From: Mucilaginibacter empetricola
GTDB taxonomy: Bacteria; Bacteroidota; Bacteroidia; Sphingobacteriales; Sphingobacteriaceae
Assembly: GCF_024808665.1 (NCBI RefSeq)
Contig: NZ_JANUBZ010000008.1
Coordinates: forward strand, 241,539 to 305,538
Length of the DNA stretch: 64,000 bases
Direction of reading: 5' to 3'
A model generated the notes under the pieces. The model did not search any database. It was not told the origin of the DNA and saw nothing but the letters and a program-made list of their open reading frames with translations. A program made the position numbers and the translations under genes. Below are positions 35,838 through 45,965 of this stretch, piece by piece (the first letter of the stretch is position 1; every line of letters starts with the position of its first letter).

Positions 35838-36989
35838 ATGAAGATACACATACGATGGGCGCTTATTAGCCTGTTATTTTTTTGTATCCGGATACCTTTA
35901 CATGCTCAAACAACAAAGCAGTATGAATATGCGGCTATTGCAAGCAAGGATTATAAGCCAAGTTTTGTTAGCAACAATTCATCGGTAAAAGATGATAATA
36001 GTGTTGAATTAAAAGTATTAAACGATCTGGAGAATAGTTTTGACAAAAAGCCTAATCGCAAGGACCTCCTGCTGTTTTTGAGGAAAATAAATGCCGACAG
36101 TAAGTTGAGGGGTACGCGTTCGGGCTCGAAATTGTATCTGCACCTGGCATCTTCATTTGCCCGGTTAAAGCTATACCCGCTGGTAATGAAATGCTATTTT
36201 AAAACCGATTTACCAACCGACGATATTTATAAAGAAGGAAATTTTATAAAGAAAGAAAATGGCGACAGCACGGTCTTATCGACACAAAAATTAGCTGATA
36301 CATTAACAAGTGCCAAAGGAGTGCTGGCAATTAATGATGCAGATAGTTTGCTGCTGAAAACTGACAGTGGTTTGTATAATCACAATGGTAAGAATATCAA
36401 ATCAAAGCAGATAAGGGAGCACGACATTGTAAGCCCTTTTGATGACGGCAAAACAGCGGTTAGATATGCCATGCTGATTCATATACAACAGCCAGTATCG
36501 GGCAAACCCAAGATTTTTGTAAAAATTAACCAGGTTGGGCATACCTTTATTACGCTGATAAAATATAATGCCGACTCTACTTATGTGGCCCGTACATTTG
36601 GCTTTTACCCGCAAAAAGATCATTTATTATCGGCAACACCCATTTTTCCTTCAACAACTTCTGAATTTAAAAACGATAGCCTGCACGATTGGGATGAGGT
36701 GATAGGGAAGTTTATCTCTAAACACAGATTTCAAAAAATACTGGAACTGGTTAAGCAGTACGATCATACCAAATACGATTTAAATAAGAATAACTGTACA
36801 GATTTCGGCTTAAATGTAGCGGCCATAAGTGGCATCAAAATATTGAATACCTTTGGCACATGGCCTATGGGACGCGGCAATAATCCCGGCGTTGCGGGAC
36901 AAAGTGTTGTACAGGGCCGTGTGATTAATAGCGATACAGGCGATAAAAATGATCTGTTTATTTTTAATGACCTTATTCCGGCCAACTAA
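35838..36989 (+). CDS. Secreted protein with NlpC/P60-like (permuted papain) end
   Basis: 383 residues with a signal peptide (cut near PLHAQ). No family is recognised. The C-terminal 180 residues have a conserved-looking His in KINQVGHTFITLIKYNADST (about residue 236) and a Cys in KYDLNKNNCTDFGLNVAAIS (about 322), the His-then-Cys order of permuted papain-like folds. A Gly-rich tail follows (WPMGRGNNPGVAGQSVVQG). Enzyme activity is a guess. It lies 38 bp behind the redoxin-like gene, so they may be cotranscribed. Confidence 0.6.
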   Translation: MKIHIRWALISLLFFCIRIPLHAQTTKQYEYAAIASKDYKPSFVSNNSSVKDDNSVELKVLNDLENSFDKKPNRKDLLLFLRKINADSKLRGTRSGSKLYLHLASSFARLKLYPLVMKCYFKTDLPTDDIYKEGNFIKKENGDSTVLSTQKLADTLTSAKGVLAINDADSLLLKTDSGLYNHNGKNIKSKQIREHDIVSPFDDGKTAVRYAMLIHIQQPVSGKPKIFVKINQVGHTFITLIKYNADSTYVARTFGFYPQKDHLLSATPIFPSTTSEFKNDSLHDWDEVIGKFISKHRFQKILELVKQYDHTKYDLNKNNCTDFGLNVAAISGIKILNTFGTWPMGRGNNPGVAGQSVVQGRVINSDTGDKNDLFIFNDLIPAN

Positions 36990-36996
36990 AAGCCCA

Positions 36997-38118
36997 TTAC
37001 AAATTTATGATGAAGGAATCAAATAAGGTAGCTTGCCCATTTGTTGTTTCTTCGGGCGAGACAGTGTAATAATTCCCCGTCAACGTAAATTGCTCTTCGG
37101 TTTTTTCGATGGCGATTTTTAGGAAACCATGGCTGGCATCACAATATCTTTCCAAAACAACATTGTCCAGCAGTTCGCTATCATCCGGAAAAGCGGGATC
37201 GTTTAAGGAAGCTATTGCATGTAATTGGGCATAACCTCCGGCGCCTGCAACAATAAATGGCAGTACTTTACCATCGGCATATTGTTTGTTAAAGCGCTGG
37301 TAATTGTGTACATGACCGCTTAAAATTAAATCGGGTTTAACATTGGCTACTTCAAAGCAGACATCAAGAAAAGCCTGCATACGCAAGCTGGAACCGTGAT
37401 TTATATCTGCCGAATATGCAGAGTGGTGCAGACAGACAATTATTGCCTTTTTAGTTCTTTGACGTTTAGCGTTTTTCAATTCTTCAATAAACCAGTCTTT
37501 TTGTTCGGCTGTAATGGTTCCAAACCGGGGCACATTGCTGTATAAACAAATAATATTGGCCAGCGGTGTTTCCAGGGTCCAGTATATATTGGGCTGTATA
37601 TTACTTTTAAAGTTGATATCGCCCGAAAATGAAACCGGCTTTGATTCGGTATCGCAAAATACTTTTAAAAAGGCATCCAGGCTTTGGGGTTTAAGCGGAT
37701 CATTTGGGTCGACATCAGCGTCATGATTGCCGGAAATAGCAAAAATAGGGGCCGGGTAGTTTTTAAAAGGTTCAAAAAACTGCGGATAATATTCGTGTTC
37801 TTGTCCGAAATTATAAACCAGATCGCCTAAGTGGAAAAAGAATTTAGATTGATCCTGTGGTTCTGTTGTTTCATTGTATTGCCTTATCATTCCGGCAACT
37901 ACCTGGTGCTGAAAAGTTGGCAATATGATACCACCGGTATCGCCACAAACATCAAATACCATTTTATTGGCAGGTAATTGTGGTTTTATTTTTTCCAGAT
38001 TAAGGTGATAGGGATAAGCCCCGACGGGTGAGGGTAAGGGGCGGAATTTTTCCTGATCATCGACAGCAGCAACTTTAAAAACGGGTCTTTTTCTGGGATT
38101 ATTGGTAGATATGGGCAT
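36997..38118 (-). CDS. Calcineurin-like metallophosphoesterase
   Basis: 373 residues, no signal peptide. The metal-binding motifs of the superfamily are in order: DVCGDTGG (D-x-x-G-D variant, about residues 46-53), FHLGDLVYNFG (GD), FAISGNHDADV (GNHD), VCLHHSAYSA (H) and ILSGHVHNYQRF (GHxH). The fold fits purple-acid-phosphatase-like or phosphodiesterase enzymes; the substrate is unknown. Convergent with the previous gene (7-bp gap) and divergent from the Rieske oxygenase gene. Confidence 0.9.
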   Translation of the reverse strand: MPISTNNPRKRPVFKVAAVDDQEKFRPLPSPVGAYPYHLNLEKIKPQLPANKMVFDVCGDTGGIILPTFQHQVVAGMIRQYNETTEPQDQSKFFFHLGDLVYNFGQEHEYYPQFFEPFKNYPAPIFAISGNHDADVDPNDPLKPQSLDAFLKVFCDTESKPVSFSGDINFKSNIQPNIYWTLETPLANIICLYSNVPRFGTITAEQKDWFIEELKNAKRQRTKKAIIVCLHHSAYSADINHGSSLRMQAFLDVCFEVANVKPDLILSGHVHNYQRFNKQYADGKVLPFIVAGAGGYAQLHAIASLNDPAFPDDSELLDNVVLERYCDASHGFLKIAIEKTEEQFTLTGNYYTVSPEETTNGQATLFDSFIINL

Positions 38119-38280
38119 CTAAAATAGCTACAGTTTAAACGTAATGGGTTATTTAAACAAATATAGCTTTAGGATATAAATAAATGGCTAAAACTGTTTA
38201 ATTAGTAATTACAGTTTTGCGTAGCTGCAATGCTTTTATCTGAAGGTAATTAGCTAATTTACATCAATAATTCAACGCTT

Positions 38281-39369
38281 ATGCCTCGCTATTTTGTCGA
38301 TCCGGATATTTCAAAAGCACAAACTATTACTACTGACTTTTATACCAGTTCGGCAGTTTTTGAAGAATGTAAGGAGAAGATATTTGCCAATACCTGGCAG
38401 TTTATTGGCAGCGAAGAATTGGTCGAAGAAAGCGGATCGGTATATCCGTTTATATTACTGGAAAATTATCTGGACGAACCACTATTGCTAGCCAATGATA
38501 AGGATAACCGGTTAAATGTATTATCGAATGTATGCACGCACAGAGGAAATCTTGTTGCAGATAGAGCGTGTACAGCTAATAAATTAAAGTGCCGGTACCA
38601 CGGGCGCGTGTTTGGCCTTGACGGACAGTTTATTTCGATGCCAGAGTTTAAAGAAGTTAAGGATTTCCCGACGGAACGTGATAACCTTACACAACTAAGC
38701 CTGTTTAAGTGGAGTAAATGGCTTTTTACTACTGTTAATCCACAGTACAGCAGTGAGGTGTTCTTTAAAGATATGATGGAAAGAGTGAGCTGGATGCCGC
38801 TGGATAAATTCAGGTTTGACCCCAGCTTATCAAAAGTTTTTAATGTAAAAACCAATTGGGCGCTTTATTGTGAAAACTATCTGGAAGGTTTCCATATTCC
38901 TTTTGTTCATGCAGAATTAAATACGGTAATTGACTTTGGCGAATATACTACCGAGCTATTTTTTCCATACTCCAGCCTGCAAATTGGTATGGCAAAAACT
39001 AGCGATGATTGTTTTGATTTACCTGCCACATCGCCCGAGTATGGGAAAAATATAGGTGCTTATTACTTTTGGGTATTCCCCAATATGATGTTCAATTTTT
39101 ATCCATGGGGACTATCGGTAAATGTTGTTGAACCAACGGCTGTTGATGCATGCAGGGTTTCGTTCTATTCATATGTGTGGGATGAGCTAAAACTAAACAG
39201 GGGAGCAGGAGCAGGCCTGGATAAAGTGGAGATGGAAGATGAAGAAATAGTTGAAAATGTTCAGCGCGGGATACGTTCGAGGTTTTATAACTATGGTCGC
39301 TATTCGGTGACAAGGGAGCAGGGCACACACCATTTTCATCGTATTTTGGCGCAGTTTATGAATAAATAA
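38281..39369 (+). CDS. Rieske [2Fe-2S] ring-hydroxylating oxygenase, alpha subunit type
   Basis: 362 residues. Rieske cluster ligands in NVCTHRGNLVADRACTANKL followed by KCRYHGRVFGLDGQF (CxH at about 81-83 and CxxH at about 101-104). Catalytic-domain iron ligands in CENYLEGFHIPFVHAEL (two His), with the expected later Asp/Glu. This is the alpha-subunit architecture of aromatic or choline/carnitine-type mono- and dioxygenases. No beta subunit, ferredoxin or reductase is encoded nearby, so electron partners are elsewhere. Substrate cannot be told. Confidence 0.92.
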   Translation: MPRYFVDPDISKAQTITTDFYTSSAVFEECKEKIFANTWQFIGSEELVEESGSVYPFILLENYLDEPLLLANDKDNRLNVLSNVCTHRGNLVADRACTANKLKCRYHGRVFGLDGQFISMPEFKEVKDFPTERDNLTQLSLFKWSKWLFTTVNPQYSSEVFFKDMMERVSWMPLDKFRFDPSLSKVFNVKTNWALYCENYLEGFHIPFVHAELNTVIDFGEYTTELFFPYSSLQIGMAKTSDDCFDLPATSPEYGKNIGAYYFWVFPNMMFNFYPWGLSVNVVEPTAVDACRVSFYSYVWDELKLNRGAGAGLDKVEMEDEEIVENVQRGIRSRFYNYGRYSVTREQGTHHFHRILAQFMNK

Positions 39370-39536
39370 CCATTATACATTTATATATAAAATCGTTCTG
39401 GAGTAATGCTGTTGTTTACTCCATTTAAGATGTCATACAGTGACTTTATAGCTATATTTGAGTTAAATAATTCAATCACCTCTCCCTAACAAAATAGACT
39501 AAAAACGGTTAACAAATAGCACATTGTTTGATGAAA

Positions 39537-39570
39537 GTAAATTTAATAATAAATTTACATGTTTAAACAT
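39537..39570. promoter_or_regulatory. Two adjacent palindromes upstream of yceI
   Basis: GTAAATTTA / TAAATTTAC (39537-39558, 4-nt centre) is followed at once by the perfect 12-bp palindrome ATGTTTAAACAT (39559-39570). Both sit just before the -7 box of the YceI gene, in the place of the missing -33 element. They look like operator sites. Confidence 0.5.
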
Positions 39571-39579
39571 CTATTAGTA

Positions 39580-39587
39580 TATCTTTG
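39580..39587 (+). promoter_or_regulatory. TAnnTTTG -7 box of yceI
   Basis: TATCTTTG is an exact consensus, 46 bp before the ATG. No TTG at -33; the palindromes occupy that zone, so control by a factor is likely. Confidence 0.55.
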
Positions 39588-39633
39588 ACATCAATAAATA
39601 AATAACTAAAAAAACAATCAAAAAAATAACGTC

Positions 39634-40170
39634 ATGGCAACAACAACAAAATGGGTAATTGACCCAATGCACTCTGAAGTACAGTTTAAAGTAAAACACT
39701 TGGTTATTTCAACTGTAAGCGGTTTTTTTAAAAGCTTCGAAGGTACCCTTGAAACTGAAGGTGATGATTTTGAAAACGCAAGCATTTATTTTGCGTTAGA
39801 TATTGATAGCATTGATACGAATCAGACCCAAAGAGACGAACACTTAAAATCACCTGAGTTTTTTGATGCAGGTCAATTTCCTCAAATTACTTTTAAATCA
39901 ACATCATTCAAAAAAACTGATGATGATGAGTTTAAACTGGTAGGTGATTTAACTGTAAAAGGTGTAACTAAAAATGTAACGCTTGATGCTGAGTTTGGTG
40001 GTTCAACTGATGATTTTTACGGCAATACCAAAGCTGGTTTTGAGGTAACAGGTAAAATTAACCGTAAAGATTTTGGTTTAACCTGGGATGGCGTAACCGA
40101 AGCCGGTTCTGTTGTTGTGGGCGAAGACATTAAATTGCTTATTAACATTCAGTTTGCAAAACAAAAATAA
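39634..40170 (+). CDS. YceI-family lipocalin-like protein
   Basis: 178 residues with WVIDPMHSEVQFKVKHLVIS at the N-terminus and the YceI pattern SIDTNQTQRDEHLKSPEFFD, followed by FKLVGDLTVKGVTKNVTLDAEFGG. YceI proteins form a beta-barrel that binds isoprenoid or long-chain lipids. No signal peptide is visible, so it may be cytoplasmic, unlike many Gram-negative YceI proteins. Short, regular codons suggest strong expression. Single-gene unit with an ordered promoter region. Confidence 0.93.
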   Translation: MATTTKWVIDPMHSEVQFKVKHLVISTVSGFFKSFEGTLETEGDDFENASIYFALDIDSIDTNQTQRDEHLKSPEFFDAGQFPQITFKSTSFKKTDDDEFKLVGDLTVKGVTKNVTLDAEFGGSTDDFYGNTKAGFEVTGKINRKDFGLTWDGVTEAGSVVVGEDIKLLINIQFAKQK

Positions 40171-40184
40171 TTGTTGATTTGATA

Positions 40185-40269
40185 AAATTGATGGTATTAA
40201 TTTAATTCAACACCGTCAATTTGATGACAGGGAATATCAAAAGCCATTTGCGAAAGCGAATGGCTTTTT
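40185..40269 (+). terminator. Terminator hairpins after yceI
   Basis: Two hairpins: AAATTGATGGT / ACCGTCAATTT (40185-40222, one wobble) and AAAAGCCATTTGC / GCGAATGGCTTTT with a GAAA tetraloop (40239-40268), the latter running into Ts. The second is the real intrinsic terminator. Confidence 0.8.
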
Positions 40270-40304
40270 GTGTTCAATATATTGAGGTATATTTGTGATA
40301 CATC

Positions 40305-40925
40305 ATGCTTATAAAAATCTATCCCGAAAACCCTAACCCAAAAGCTATAGAACAGGTTGCTGAGGTGCTGCGTAAAGGCGGCCTCATTATTTATCCTACA
40401 GATACAGTTTATGGTTTGGGATGTGACATTACCAATCACAAAGCTATTGAGGCTATTTGTAAAATAAGAAATATTAAGCCCGATAAGGCGAATTTCTCTT
40501 TCATCTGCTATGATCTGAGTCATATTTCCGATTATATTAAGCCTATAGACAATGCTACCTTCAGGGTGTTGAAAAAGGCATTACCGGGACCATTTACTTT
40601 TATCTTTAACGCCAGTCATAATGTGCCCAAGCTGCTGAGCTCTAACAAAAAAACAGTTGGTATAAGGGTGCCTGATAATAATATAGCCCGCGAAATTGTG
40701 AAAGTATTGGGGAATCCCATACTTTCAACTTCAATAAAAGATGATGACGAGATTATTGAATATTCAACCGACCCTGAATTGATTCATGAGAAGTACGAAA
40801 ATATGGTTGACATAGTGATTGATGGGGGATACGGGGAGAATATACCATCAACAGTTGTTGATTGTACCAACGGCGATTTCGAAATTATTCGTGAAGGTAA
40901 AGGCGAGTTGGAAATGTATTTATAA
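40305..40925 (+). CDS. L-threonylcarbamoyladenylate synthase family protein (Sua5/YciO/YrdC)
   Basis: 206 residues. YrdC-fold motifs: [20 protein letters not shown] (about 24-43), then the KxR-type stretch [32 protein letters not shown] and [15 protein letters not shown]. The enzyme forms threonylcarbamoyl-AMP for the t6A modification of tRNAs that read ANN codons. The 206-residue single-domain length and the N-terminal [13 protein letters not shown] fit the YciO branch, for which the activity is less certain than for TsaC. Follows a terminator, so it is its own unit. Confidence 0.88.
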   Translation: MLIKIYPENPNPKAIEQVAEVLRKGGLIIYPTDTVYGLGCDITNHKAIEAICKIRNIKPDKANFSFICYDLSHISDYIKPIDNATFRVLKKALPGPFTFIFNASHNVPKLLSSNKKTVGIRVPDNNIAREIVKVLGNPILSTSIKDDDEIIEYSTDPELIHEKYENMVDIVIDGGYGENIPSTVVDCTNGDFEIIREGKGELEMYL

Positions 40926-40938
40926 AACCGGGGCAGTT

Positions 40939-43026
40939 TTAGGCTGATGGTGCCAAATTTTCTTTACTTTTTTTTACTAACCTGAATATCTTTTCATATA
41001 ATTCCCTGGTGTCAAACGGCTTGGATATAAAATCATTCATGCCTATTTCTATGCAATGCTCGTATTCGCCCTTAATAGTATGGGCGGACATAGCCATGAT
41101 GGGGATGTCTTTCTTGTTATCGCTTAACTCACGTATTTTGCGGGTGGCCTCATAACCATCCATCTCCGGCATTTGCAGGTCCATCAAAATGATATCAAAA
41201 TCATTGTTTTTATGTTTTTCAAGGGCTATTAGCCCATTTTCAGCCACGTCGGTATCAAAGCCTTGCTTTTTTAGCACCTTTATTACCAACATCTGGTTGA
41301 TCAGGTTATCTTCTACAACCAAAATGTGAATACCTTTACCCTTTTGAATCGTGATTTGTGTTGGTTCCGGAGCAACAAAAGCCACTTTGCCCTTAGCCTT
41401 CAAAAATGAAAGTTTAAAATGAAAGTCTGATCCAAAACCTGGTTTGCTATTCACAAAGATTTCGCCGTTCTGCAATTTTACCAGCTGTTTAACAATACTC
41501 AAACCCAGTCCAGATCCACCGAATTTACGGGCCGTATCATTGGTGGCCTGTTCAAAGCTCTCGAATATTTTTTCCTGTTTTTCAAGTGGTATGCCTATGC
41601 CGGTATCTTTAACCCCGAAGTCGAGCAAAATGTTATCCTGGGTATCAGTAACGCAGGTTACATTGATATTTATTTCTCCTCTTTCTGTGAATTTGATGGC
41701 ATTTGAAACCAGATTTAATAATATTTGATTGAGTCTCACAGAATCGCCTACAACCATCTCGGGTATTTTATCATCTATGTGGTGCTTTAAATCAATGCCT
41801 TTTTGCTTTGACTTGGGCTCCATCATTAATATGGTGGTATGTACAATATCCCTTAAGTTAAATGGCGTATTTTCGAAAATAATTTTGCCGGCCTCCATTC
41901 TCGAAAAGTCGAGAATATCATTCAAAATAACCAAAAGGTCATCGCCCGATTTAATGATGATGTGGATAAACTCCTGCTGTTCTTTTGTTTCAAGCGATTC
42001 TTCTAACAATTTAGCAAAACCGAGAATAGCATTCATCGGCGTGCGTATCTCATGACTCATTTTAGCCAGGAAAAGCTGTTTTGTTTTTTCAGATGCTTCG
42101 GCTCTTTCTTTCTCTTTTTTAAGTTTTTCTTCGGTCTCTTTAAGCTCAAGTATATTACGCGTATTGTGCTCAAGCGTATCAATCATCTGGTTAAACGAGG
42201 TCGCCAGAATGCCAATTTCATCGCGCGAATAAACTTTAACTCTTGTTTCTAACGAGCCTTCGCTAATAAGTTTGGAGCCGTCAATTATAGCTTTAATTCC
42301 TTTTTCAATGCTGCGACTAACAGAAACAGTTATTAGTATACTGGTGGAGCCGATTGTAAGTGACAAGGTGAGCAGTATACGCAATACAATACTTTCCAGC
42401 CACCTGGAACCTTCGCCAAGGGTAAACGAAAAATCATCTTCTAGTTTGGTAAGGTTTATGTTTATACTTTCGGCTTTATCCAGTTCTTTATCAATGTCAT
42501 CCTGCGTAAATGTTTTTGAAAGTATCATGCTATGCAGTTTATCACTGATAGCAATTAATTGTTCCATTGTTGTTTCAGCCTGGCCCCAAATAATAATTAC
42601 CTTATGTAAATAGTAAACATTGTGAAAGCGCATGAGCAGACTAATCATTCCGTCTACATCAACCGGTTCGTTGCGTCCTTCTATAAAACCCTGACGGGCA
42701 ATGTTTAAATCAGGTTTGGGTTTAAGCAGCTCAAGGCGGGTTTTATTGTCGCCAAAAGGAACTTTTAAAAAATTACGGAAATCCTGGTAATCTTTTTCAT
42801 TATGCGAATGCGCGTATACCTGCAGGCTGTAGATGGCGTCTTTTTGTGCCTTTGACCACAATCCTTCGCCATTTACAAATGACCTGACGGAGGTTAGCGT
42901 GCTTACAGAAAACCATAAGGTGCATAATTCCACAGTAACTAATAAAGCCATTATACCAACAGTGAAATACAATTTCCTGGCGATGGATATGTCTTTTAGC
43001 CTCTTCTGCAAGAAAGGAATTAGCAT
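40939..43026 (-). CDS. Hybrid sensor histidine kinase / response regulator
   Basis: 695 residues. First membrane segment about 18-40 and a second about 215-235 bracket a periplasmic helical sensor. A HAMP domain (to about 290), a short coiled coil, HisKA with the phospho-acceptor in KMSHEIRTPMNAILGFAKLL, and an ATPase domain (NLVSNAIKFTERG, DTGIGI, GGSGLGLSIVKQL) follow. A C-terminal receiver has its Asp in DIILMDLQMPEMDGYEATRK. No separate output regulator is adjacent. The sensor may be four-helix-bundle-like; the ligand is unknown. Confidence 0.94.
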   Translation of the reverse strand: MLIPFLQKRLKDISIARKLYFTVGIMALLVTVELCTLWFSVSTLTSVRSFVNGEGLWSKAQKDAIYSLQVYAHSHNEKDYQDFRNFLKVPFGDNKTRLELLKPKPDLNIARQGFIEGRNEPVDVDGMISLLMRFHNVYYLHKVIIIWGQAETTMEQLIAISDKLHSMILSKTFTQDDIDKELDKAESININLTKLEDDFSFTLGEGSRWLESIVLRILLTLSLTIGSTSILITVSVSRSIEKGIKAIIDGSKLISEGSLETRVKVYSRDEIGILATSFNQMIDTLEHNTRNILELKETEEKLKKEKERAEASEKTKQLFLAKMSHEIRTPMNAILGFAKLLEESLETKEQQEFIHIIIKSGDDLLVILNDILDFSRMEAGKIIFENTPFNLRDIVHTTILMMEPKSKQKGIDLKHHIDDKIPEMVVGDSVRLNQILLNLVSNAIKFTERGEININVTCVTDTQDNILLDFGVKDTGIGIPLEKQEKIFESFEQATNDTARKFGGSGLGLSIVKQLVKLQNGEIFVNSKPGFGSDFHFKLSFLKAKGKVAFVAPEPTQITIQKGKGIHILVVEDNLINQMLVIKVLKKQGFDTDVAENGLIALEKHKNNDFDIILMDLQMPEMDGYEATRKIRELSDNKKDIPIMAMSAHTIKGEYEHCIEIGMNDFISKPFDTRELYEKIFRLVKKSKENLAPSA

Positions 43027-43341
43027 CTTAGAAGGTTTTAGGTATAAAATTAATATTTATAATGAATTATACGAAGGTTGTTAATTAATAGTTTATTGAA
43101 AAGTGATTTTATTAATACTTGTTTTTGCAATAAAATCAGTTATTTAACAAGGGTTTGAATAGCACAAAGAAATCTATTGGTAATTGATTTTTACCAATAC
43201 TTAATAGTGCTATAGTAAAATGAAAACAATTTCCGTGCTACATTGTAGCATGCAGAGGCACAGCGGCATAATGAGCTGCCGATTTGGGTAGAAGGAATGA
43301 ATTATAAAAGGCGTGTTTGCCTTGGGTGACCTAAAGGTATA
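43027..43341. other. 315-bp gap between trpA and the histidine kinase gene
   Basis: No ORF. It carries a tight hairpin TGCTAC-ATT-GTAGCA (43236-43250) and a weak CGGCA/TGCCG stem (43263-43280). No clear T-tract terminator for the trp operon could be placed. Kinase promoter presumably in the AT-rich part near 43030-43150. Confidence 0.35.
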
Positions 43342-44115
43342 TTAACTCGGCCTTATAGATTGAATAAATTCTGGGATCTTATCTAAATAATTTTCTGTTC
43401 CTAATAACTTTACAAAGGCACTGCCCACAATCGCTCCTCGTGCATATTCCGTGGCTTTATTGAATGATTTGTTATCAGAAATACCAAAGCCAATTATAGC
43501 AGGATTGTTTAGCCGCATGGCTTTAATGCGTTTGTAATAGTCTTCAATATTAACAGACACCTGCAGGTTTCCCCCGGTTATTGATGATGATGAAAGAAGG
43601 TAAATAAAGCTGTTACTTAACCCATCTATCTTACTGATGCGATCATCGGATGTTTGGGGTGTAACGAGGAAAATATTGCTCAAATTATTTGTTTTAAAAT
43701 GGCCGGCATATAACGTTTCGTACTCATACATAGGCAAATCTGGTACAATAACACCATCGATACCTATCTCGGCGGCTTTTTTACAGAAGTTTTCCACACC
43801 ATATTGAACCATTGGATTTACATAACCCATTAACAAAACAGGGATGGTTACTCTTTTGCGTAATTCGGCCAGTTGTTCAAATAAAAGGTGCAAATTCATG
43901 CCATTTTCCAATGCTATTTCTGAACTATGCTGGATGGTTGGGCCATCAGCAACAGGATCGGAGTAGGGGAAACCAATTTCCAAAAAATCGACGCCGGCTT
44001 TTTCTAGAGCTTCCGCAATATCTACCGTGGTGTTAATTTCAGGATATCCTGCTGTGAAGTATATCGATAATAAATTATCCTTTTTTGAATTGAAAAGTTG
44101 GTTTAAACGGTTCAT
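43342..44115 (-). CDS. trpA: Tryptophan synthase alpha subunit TrpA
   Basis: 257 residues. Catalytic Glu in DFLEIGFPYSDPVADGPTIQ (about residues 43-62) and Asp in GVIVPDLPMYEYE (about 126), plus the phosphate-binding end (AIIGFGISDNKSF, GAIVGSAFVKLL). It splits indole-3-glycerol phosphate to indole, which tunnels to TrpB. Last gene of trpD-trpF-trpB-trpA; 41 bp separate it from trpB. Confidence 0.96.
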   Translation of the reverse strand: MNRLNQLFNSKKDNLLSIYFTAGYPEINTTVDIAEALEKAGVDFLEIGFPYSDPVADGPTIQHSSEIALENGMNLHLLFEQLAELRKRVTIPVLLMGYVNPMVQYGVENFCKKAAEIGIDGVIVPDLPMYEYETLYAGHFKTNNLSNIFLVTPQTSDDRISKIDGLSNSFIYLLSSSSITGGNLQVSVNIEDYYKRIKAMRLNNPAIIGFGISDNKSFNKATEYARGAIVGSAFVKLLGTENYLDKIPEFIQSIRPS

Positions 44116-44156
44116 TGTTGAGCTTATGGTTGATAGTTTGTAACCAAACTTTGATG

Positions 44157-45338
44157 TTAAAAATTAAAATATTTAATATAAGTGTCCAGATCTTTGTCGC
44201 CGCGACCAGAAATGCAGACCACCACGTTATCATCTTTTTTAAATTGCATTTTTTCTAATTGAGCAAGTGCGTGGGCGGTTTCAATAGCCGGAATAATACC
44301 CTCCAATTGAGAGCAAAGTAAACCGGCCTGCATGGCTTCATCATCAGTAATACTTACATATTGCGCCCGTTTTACTTTATATAGATGAGCATGTTGAGGG
44401 CCTATTCCCGGATAATCCAAACCCGCAGAAACAGAATAAGGTTCAACTACCTGTCCATCGTCTGTTTGCATTAATATGGTACGGCTACCATGTAAAACGC
44501 CTTCGCGACCCAGGAACGTTGTTGCGGCCGAGTGCCCGCTGTTAACACCTTTACCTGCCGCTTCAACGGCAACCAGTTTTACACTTTCATCATCCAGAAA
44601 ATGATAAAACATACCCATGGCGTTACTGCCACCACCAACACAAGCCATTATGTATTGCGGTAAATCACTCCCTGTTTTTTCCAGTAATTGTTTTTTGGTT
44701 TCGGCAGATATAATTGATTGAAACCGTGCTACCATATCCGGATAAGGGTAAGGGCCAACTACAGAGCCTATGATGTAATGCGTATCAACCGGATTGCCTA
44801 TCCAATCGCGTAGGGCTTCGTTGGTAGCATCTTTTAAAGTTTTACTGCCCGAAGTAGCCGGTACCACTTTGGCGCCCAGCATTTTCATGCGCGAAACATT
44901 GGGTGCCTGGCGGGCCATATCAATTTCGCCCATATAAACTACACACTCAATGCCCATTAAAGCACAAACGGTTGCTGTTGCAACGCCGTGCTGGCCAGCA
45001 CCTGTTTCTGCTATGATCCGTTTTTTACCCAAACGTTTTGCCAATAGTATTTGCCCTATGGCATTATTAATCTTGTGTGAGCCTGTATGGTTTAAATCCT
45101 CGCGTTTAAAAAAGATATTAGCACCATATTTTTCAGAATATCTTTTAGCGTGATATAAGGGTGATGGCCGCCCTACATAGTCTTTCAGGAGATTATCAAA
45201 CTCAGCCTTAAAACCTGCATCATTTATAATAGCTAAATATTGCTGGCGTAATTCTTCAACGTTTGGATATAGCATCTCTGGAATATAAGCTCCTCCAAAA
45301 TCTCCGTAATAACCATGTTCATTTACTCCGTAATTCAT
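44157..45338 (-). CDS. trpB: Tryptophan synthase beta subunit TrpB
   Basis: 393 residues. The PLP lysine lies in [20 protein letters not shown] (about 82-101), with the glycine-rich phosphate loop in [17 protein letters not shown] and the catalytic-region [13 protein letters not shown]. It joins indole to serine to give tryptophan. Normal TrpB1-type length. Its ATG overlaps the trpF stop by one base (TAATG), so translation is coupled. Confidence 0.97.
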   Translation of the reverse strand: MNYGVNEHGYYGDFGGAYIPEMLYPNVEELRQQYLAIINDAGFKAEFDNLLKDYVGRPSPLYHAKRYSEKYGANIFFKREDLNHTGSHKINNAIGQILLAKRLGKKRIIAETGAGQHGVATATVCALMGIECVVYMGEIDMARQAPNVSRMKMLGAKVVPATSGSKTLKDATNEALRDWIGNPVDTHYIIGSVVGPYPYPDMVARFQSIISAETKKQLLEKTGSDLPQYIMACVGGGSNAMGMFYHFLDDESVKLVAVEAAGKGVNSGHSAATTFLGREGVLHGSRTILMQTDDGQVVEPYSVSAGLDYPGIGPQHAHLYKVKRAQYVSITDDEAMQAGLLCSQLEGIIPAIETAHALAQLEKMQFKKDDNVVVCISGRGDKDLDTYIKYFNF

Positions 45339-45964
45339 TAGTCTATGTTTTGTTTAATGATGTTAAATGCTGTTTCTAACTTTTTTATATCTTTTATTCC
45401 TGGCGATAGCTCAAATTTGCTATTCAAATCAACGCCATAAAATTGAGGGTGGTAAATGCTTTTTACGGCTTCTATATTATCTAAACTTAAACCGCCGCTT
45501 AAAAAAAATGGAATTTCCATTTCGTATTTATCGAGCACATTCCAGTCGAACGTAATGCCCGAACCACCGTGTGCCTTTGTTTTAGTATCAAAAAGAAATA
45601 AATCGACCTTGTTTTTATACTTATCTAATCGTTTAAAATCAAAATCGTTATCTATACCGAATGCTTTGATAACGATCGCTTTATCTCGAAGCGATTTGCA
45701 AAATGCAGGTGTTTCATCTCCATGCAGCTGCACAAAATCAAAATCGTACTGATCAATTAAATTATTTATCGTTTTTGCATCTGCATTCACAAATACTGCT
45801 GTTTTGTTGATGTGCGATGGGATTGCTTTAAGCGCATCTAATGATAAATCCCCCACAAACCTCGGCGAGTCGCCATAAAATATAAACCCCACATAATCTG
45901 GATTTAAAGCCGCCACTTCACTTATATTTTCAGGGTCTCTTAATCCGCAAACCTTTATCTTCAT
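45338..45964 (-). CDS. trpF: Phosphoribosylanthranilate isomerase TrpF
   Basis: About 208 residues from ATG 45964. N-terminal [13 protein letters not shown] holds the catalytic Cys, and [26 protein letters not shown] and the Asp-bearing [19 protein letters not shown] follow. It isomerises phosphoribosylanthranilate to CdRP. The frame extends 4 codons upstream to a TTG, but ATG 45964 matches the conserved N-terminus and starts one base after the trpD stop. A TrpC gene, usually found between trpD and trpF, is missing here. Confidence 0.94.
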   Translation of the reverse strand: MKIKVCGLRDPENISEVAALNPDYVGFIFYGDSPRFVGDLSLDALKAIPSHINKTAVFVNADAKTINNLIDQYDFDFVQLHGDETPAFCKSLRDKAIVIKAFGIDNDFDFKRLDKYKNKVDLFLFDTKTKAHGGSGITFDWNVLDKYEMEIPFFLSGGLSLDNIEAVKSIYHPQFYGVDLNSKFELSPGIKDIKKLETAFNIIKQNID

Positions 45965-45965
45965 G

